Below, piece by piece: positions 13,172 to 13,501 of a stretch of DNA of 13,501 nucleotides (positions are counted from its first letter, which is position 1; each line of letters begins with the position of its first letter). Source of the stretch: Spirochaetia bacterium (GTDB lineage Bacteria; Spirochaetota; Spirochaetia; Treponematales; Rectinemataceae); assembly GCA_021286925.1 (NCBI GenBank), contig JAJTBL010000018.1, forward strand, positions 1 to 13,501, given 5' to 3'. The notes beneath the pieces are model-generated. The model was not told where the DNA came from and made no database searches. It saw only the letters and a program-made list of their open reading frames with translations. Position numbers and translations under genes: made by a program.

Positions 13172-13501
13172 TTATTCGTTGACGCGCTCGACGTAATCGT
13201 TGGTTTCTGTGTTGACAAGAATTTTTTCACCCTGCTTGATGAAAAGCGGAACCCTGACAACAAGGCCTGTCTCGGTGACAACCGGTTTGGTCGCGCCGGA
13301 TACTGTGTCGCCGCGGACATAATTTTCGCTTTCGACCACGGTAAAGACCATTTTGTATGGGATTTTAATGTCGATGGGCTCGCCTTCCCACATAACCAGC
13401 GTATAGGTTTCGCCTTCTTTCAGATAGGGCTTTCGTTCTTCATGCAGGCTGATGGGAACACCGAACTGCTCATAATTTTCATTGTTCATGAACATGAAGT
13501 T
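13172..13501 (-). CDS. efp: Elongation factor P, C-terminal part (cut by right edge)
   Basis: The C-terminal 109 residues or so of EF-P, open to the window edge (the first full codons read NFMFMNNENYEQF). EF-P enters the ribosomal E site and relieves stalling at polyproline stretches. The middle and C-terminal OB domains are present, with GDTVSGATKPVVTETGLVVR followed by VPLFIKQGEKI, which matches the EF-P signature, and the normal end VNTETNDYVERVNE. The N-terminal KOW-like domain and the loop with the modified residue lie outside the window. It is followed by the methyltransferase gene after 27 bp without a terminator, so the two are probably one transcript. Confidence 0.96.
   Translation of the reverse strand, partial: NFMFMNNENYEQFGVPISLHEERKPYLKEGETYTLVMWEGEPIDIKIPYKMVFTVVESENYVRGDTVSGATKPVVTETGLVVRVPLFIKQGEKILVNTETNDYVERVNE

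Noticed and set aside
1..13501. tRNA, rRNA, CRISPR array, insertion sequence or prophage genes
   Set aside because: Read on both strands; no cloverleaf ends, regularly spaced repeats, transposase motifs or terminal inverted repeats were seen.

Overview
This is a bacterial window of intermediate GC (mid-50s percent by eye), dense and intron-free. The lineage cannot be fixed from the sequence; nothing visible is lineage-diagnostic. Three regions can be seen.

(1) Positions 1-7460 hold a near-complete histidine operon with its control region. The 5' end of a radical-SAM gene (minus strand, running off the left edge) diverges from a promoter with TTGACA at 341-346. That promoter drives a 26-codon leader peptide containing His-His-His-Gly-His-His. 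The leader is followed by mutually exclusive RNA stems and a strong intrinsic terminator (486-520), which is a textbook ribosome-mediated his attenuator. Downstream on the plus strand are hisG, hisC, hisB, hisH, hisF, a three-domain hisA-hisI-hisE fusion, and hisD. Their junctions overlap or are a few bases apart, and each gene has its own Shine-Dalgarno site. Together they cover every step of histidine synthesis except histidinol-phosphate phosphatase, because HisB here is the dehydratase only. The fusion puts pathway steps 2, 3 and 4 on one chain. HisB carries an unusual Gln/Leu-rich insertion encoded by a 12-bp tandem repeat.

(2) Positions 7466-11131 hold two housekeeping genes on divergent promoters: an M32 (Taq-type) metallocarboxypeptidase on the minus strand and the RecG helicase on the plus strand. 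Two hairpins separate hisD from the convergent carboxypeptidase gene.

(3) Positions 11188-13501 are all minus strand. The 3' part of efp (elongation factor P, cut by the right edge) is followed 27 bp later by a two-domain RsmC/RlmG-like methyltransferase gene that ends in an intrinsic terminator. Next comes an unrecognised small basic protein with its own consensus promoter.

A recurring feature is that three start codons (his leader, recG, small basic protein) lie exactly 6 nt after a -10 hexamer and lack a Shine-Dalgarno site. This suggests leaderless transcripts. The most notable items are the complete his attenuator on an apparently leaderless leader ORF, and the HisA-HisI-HisE fusion.
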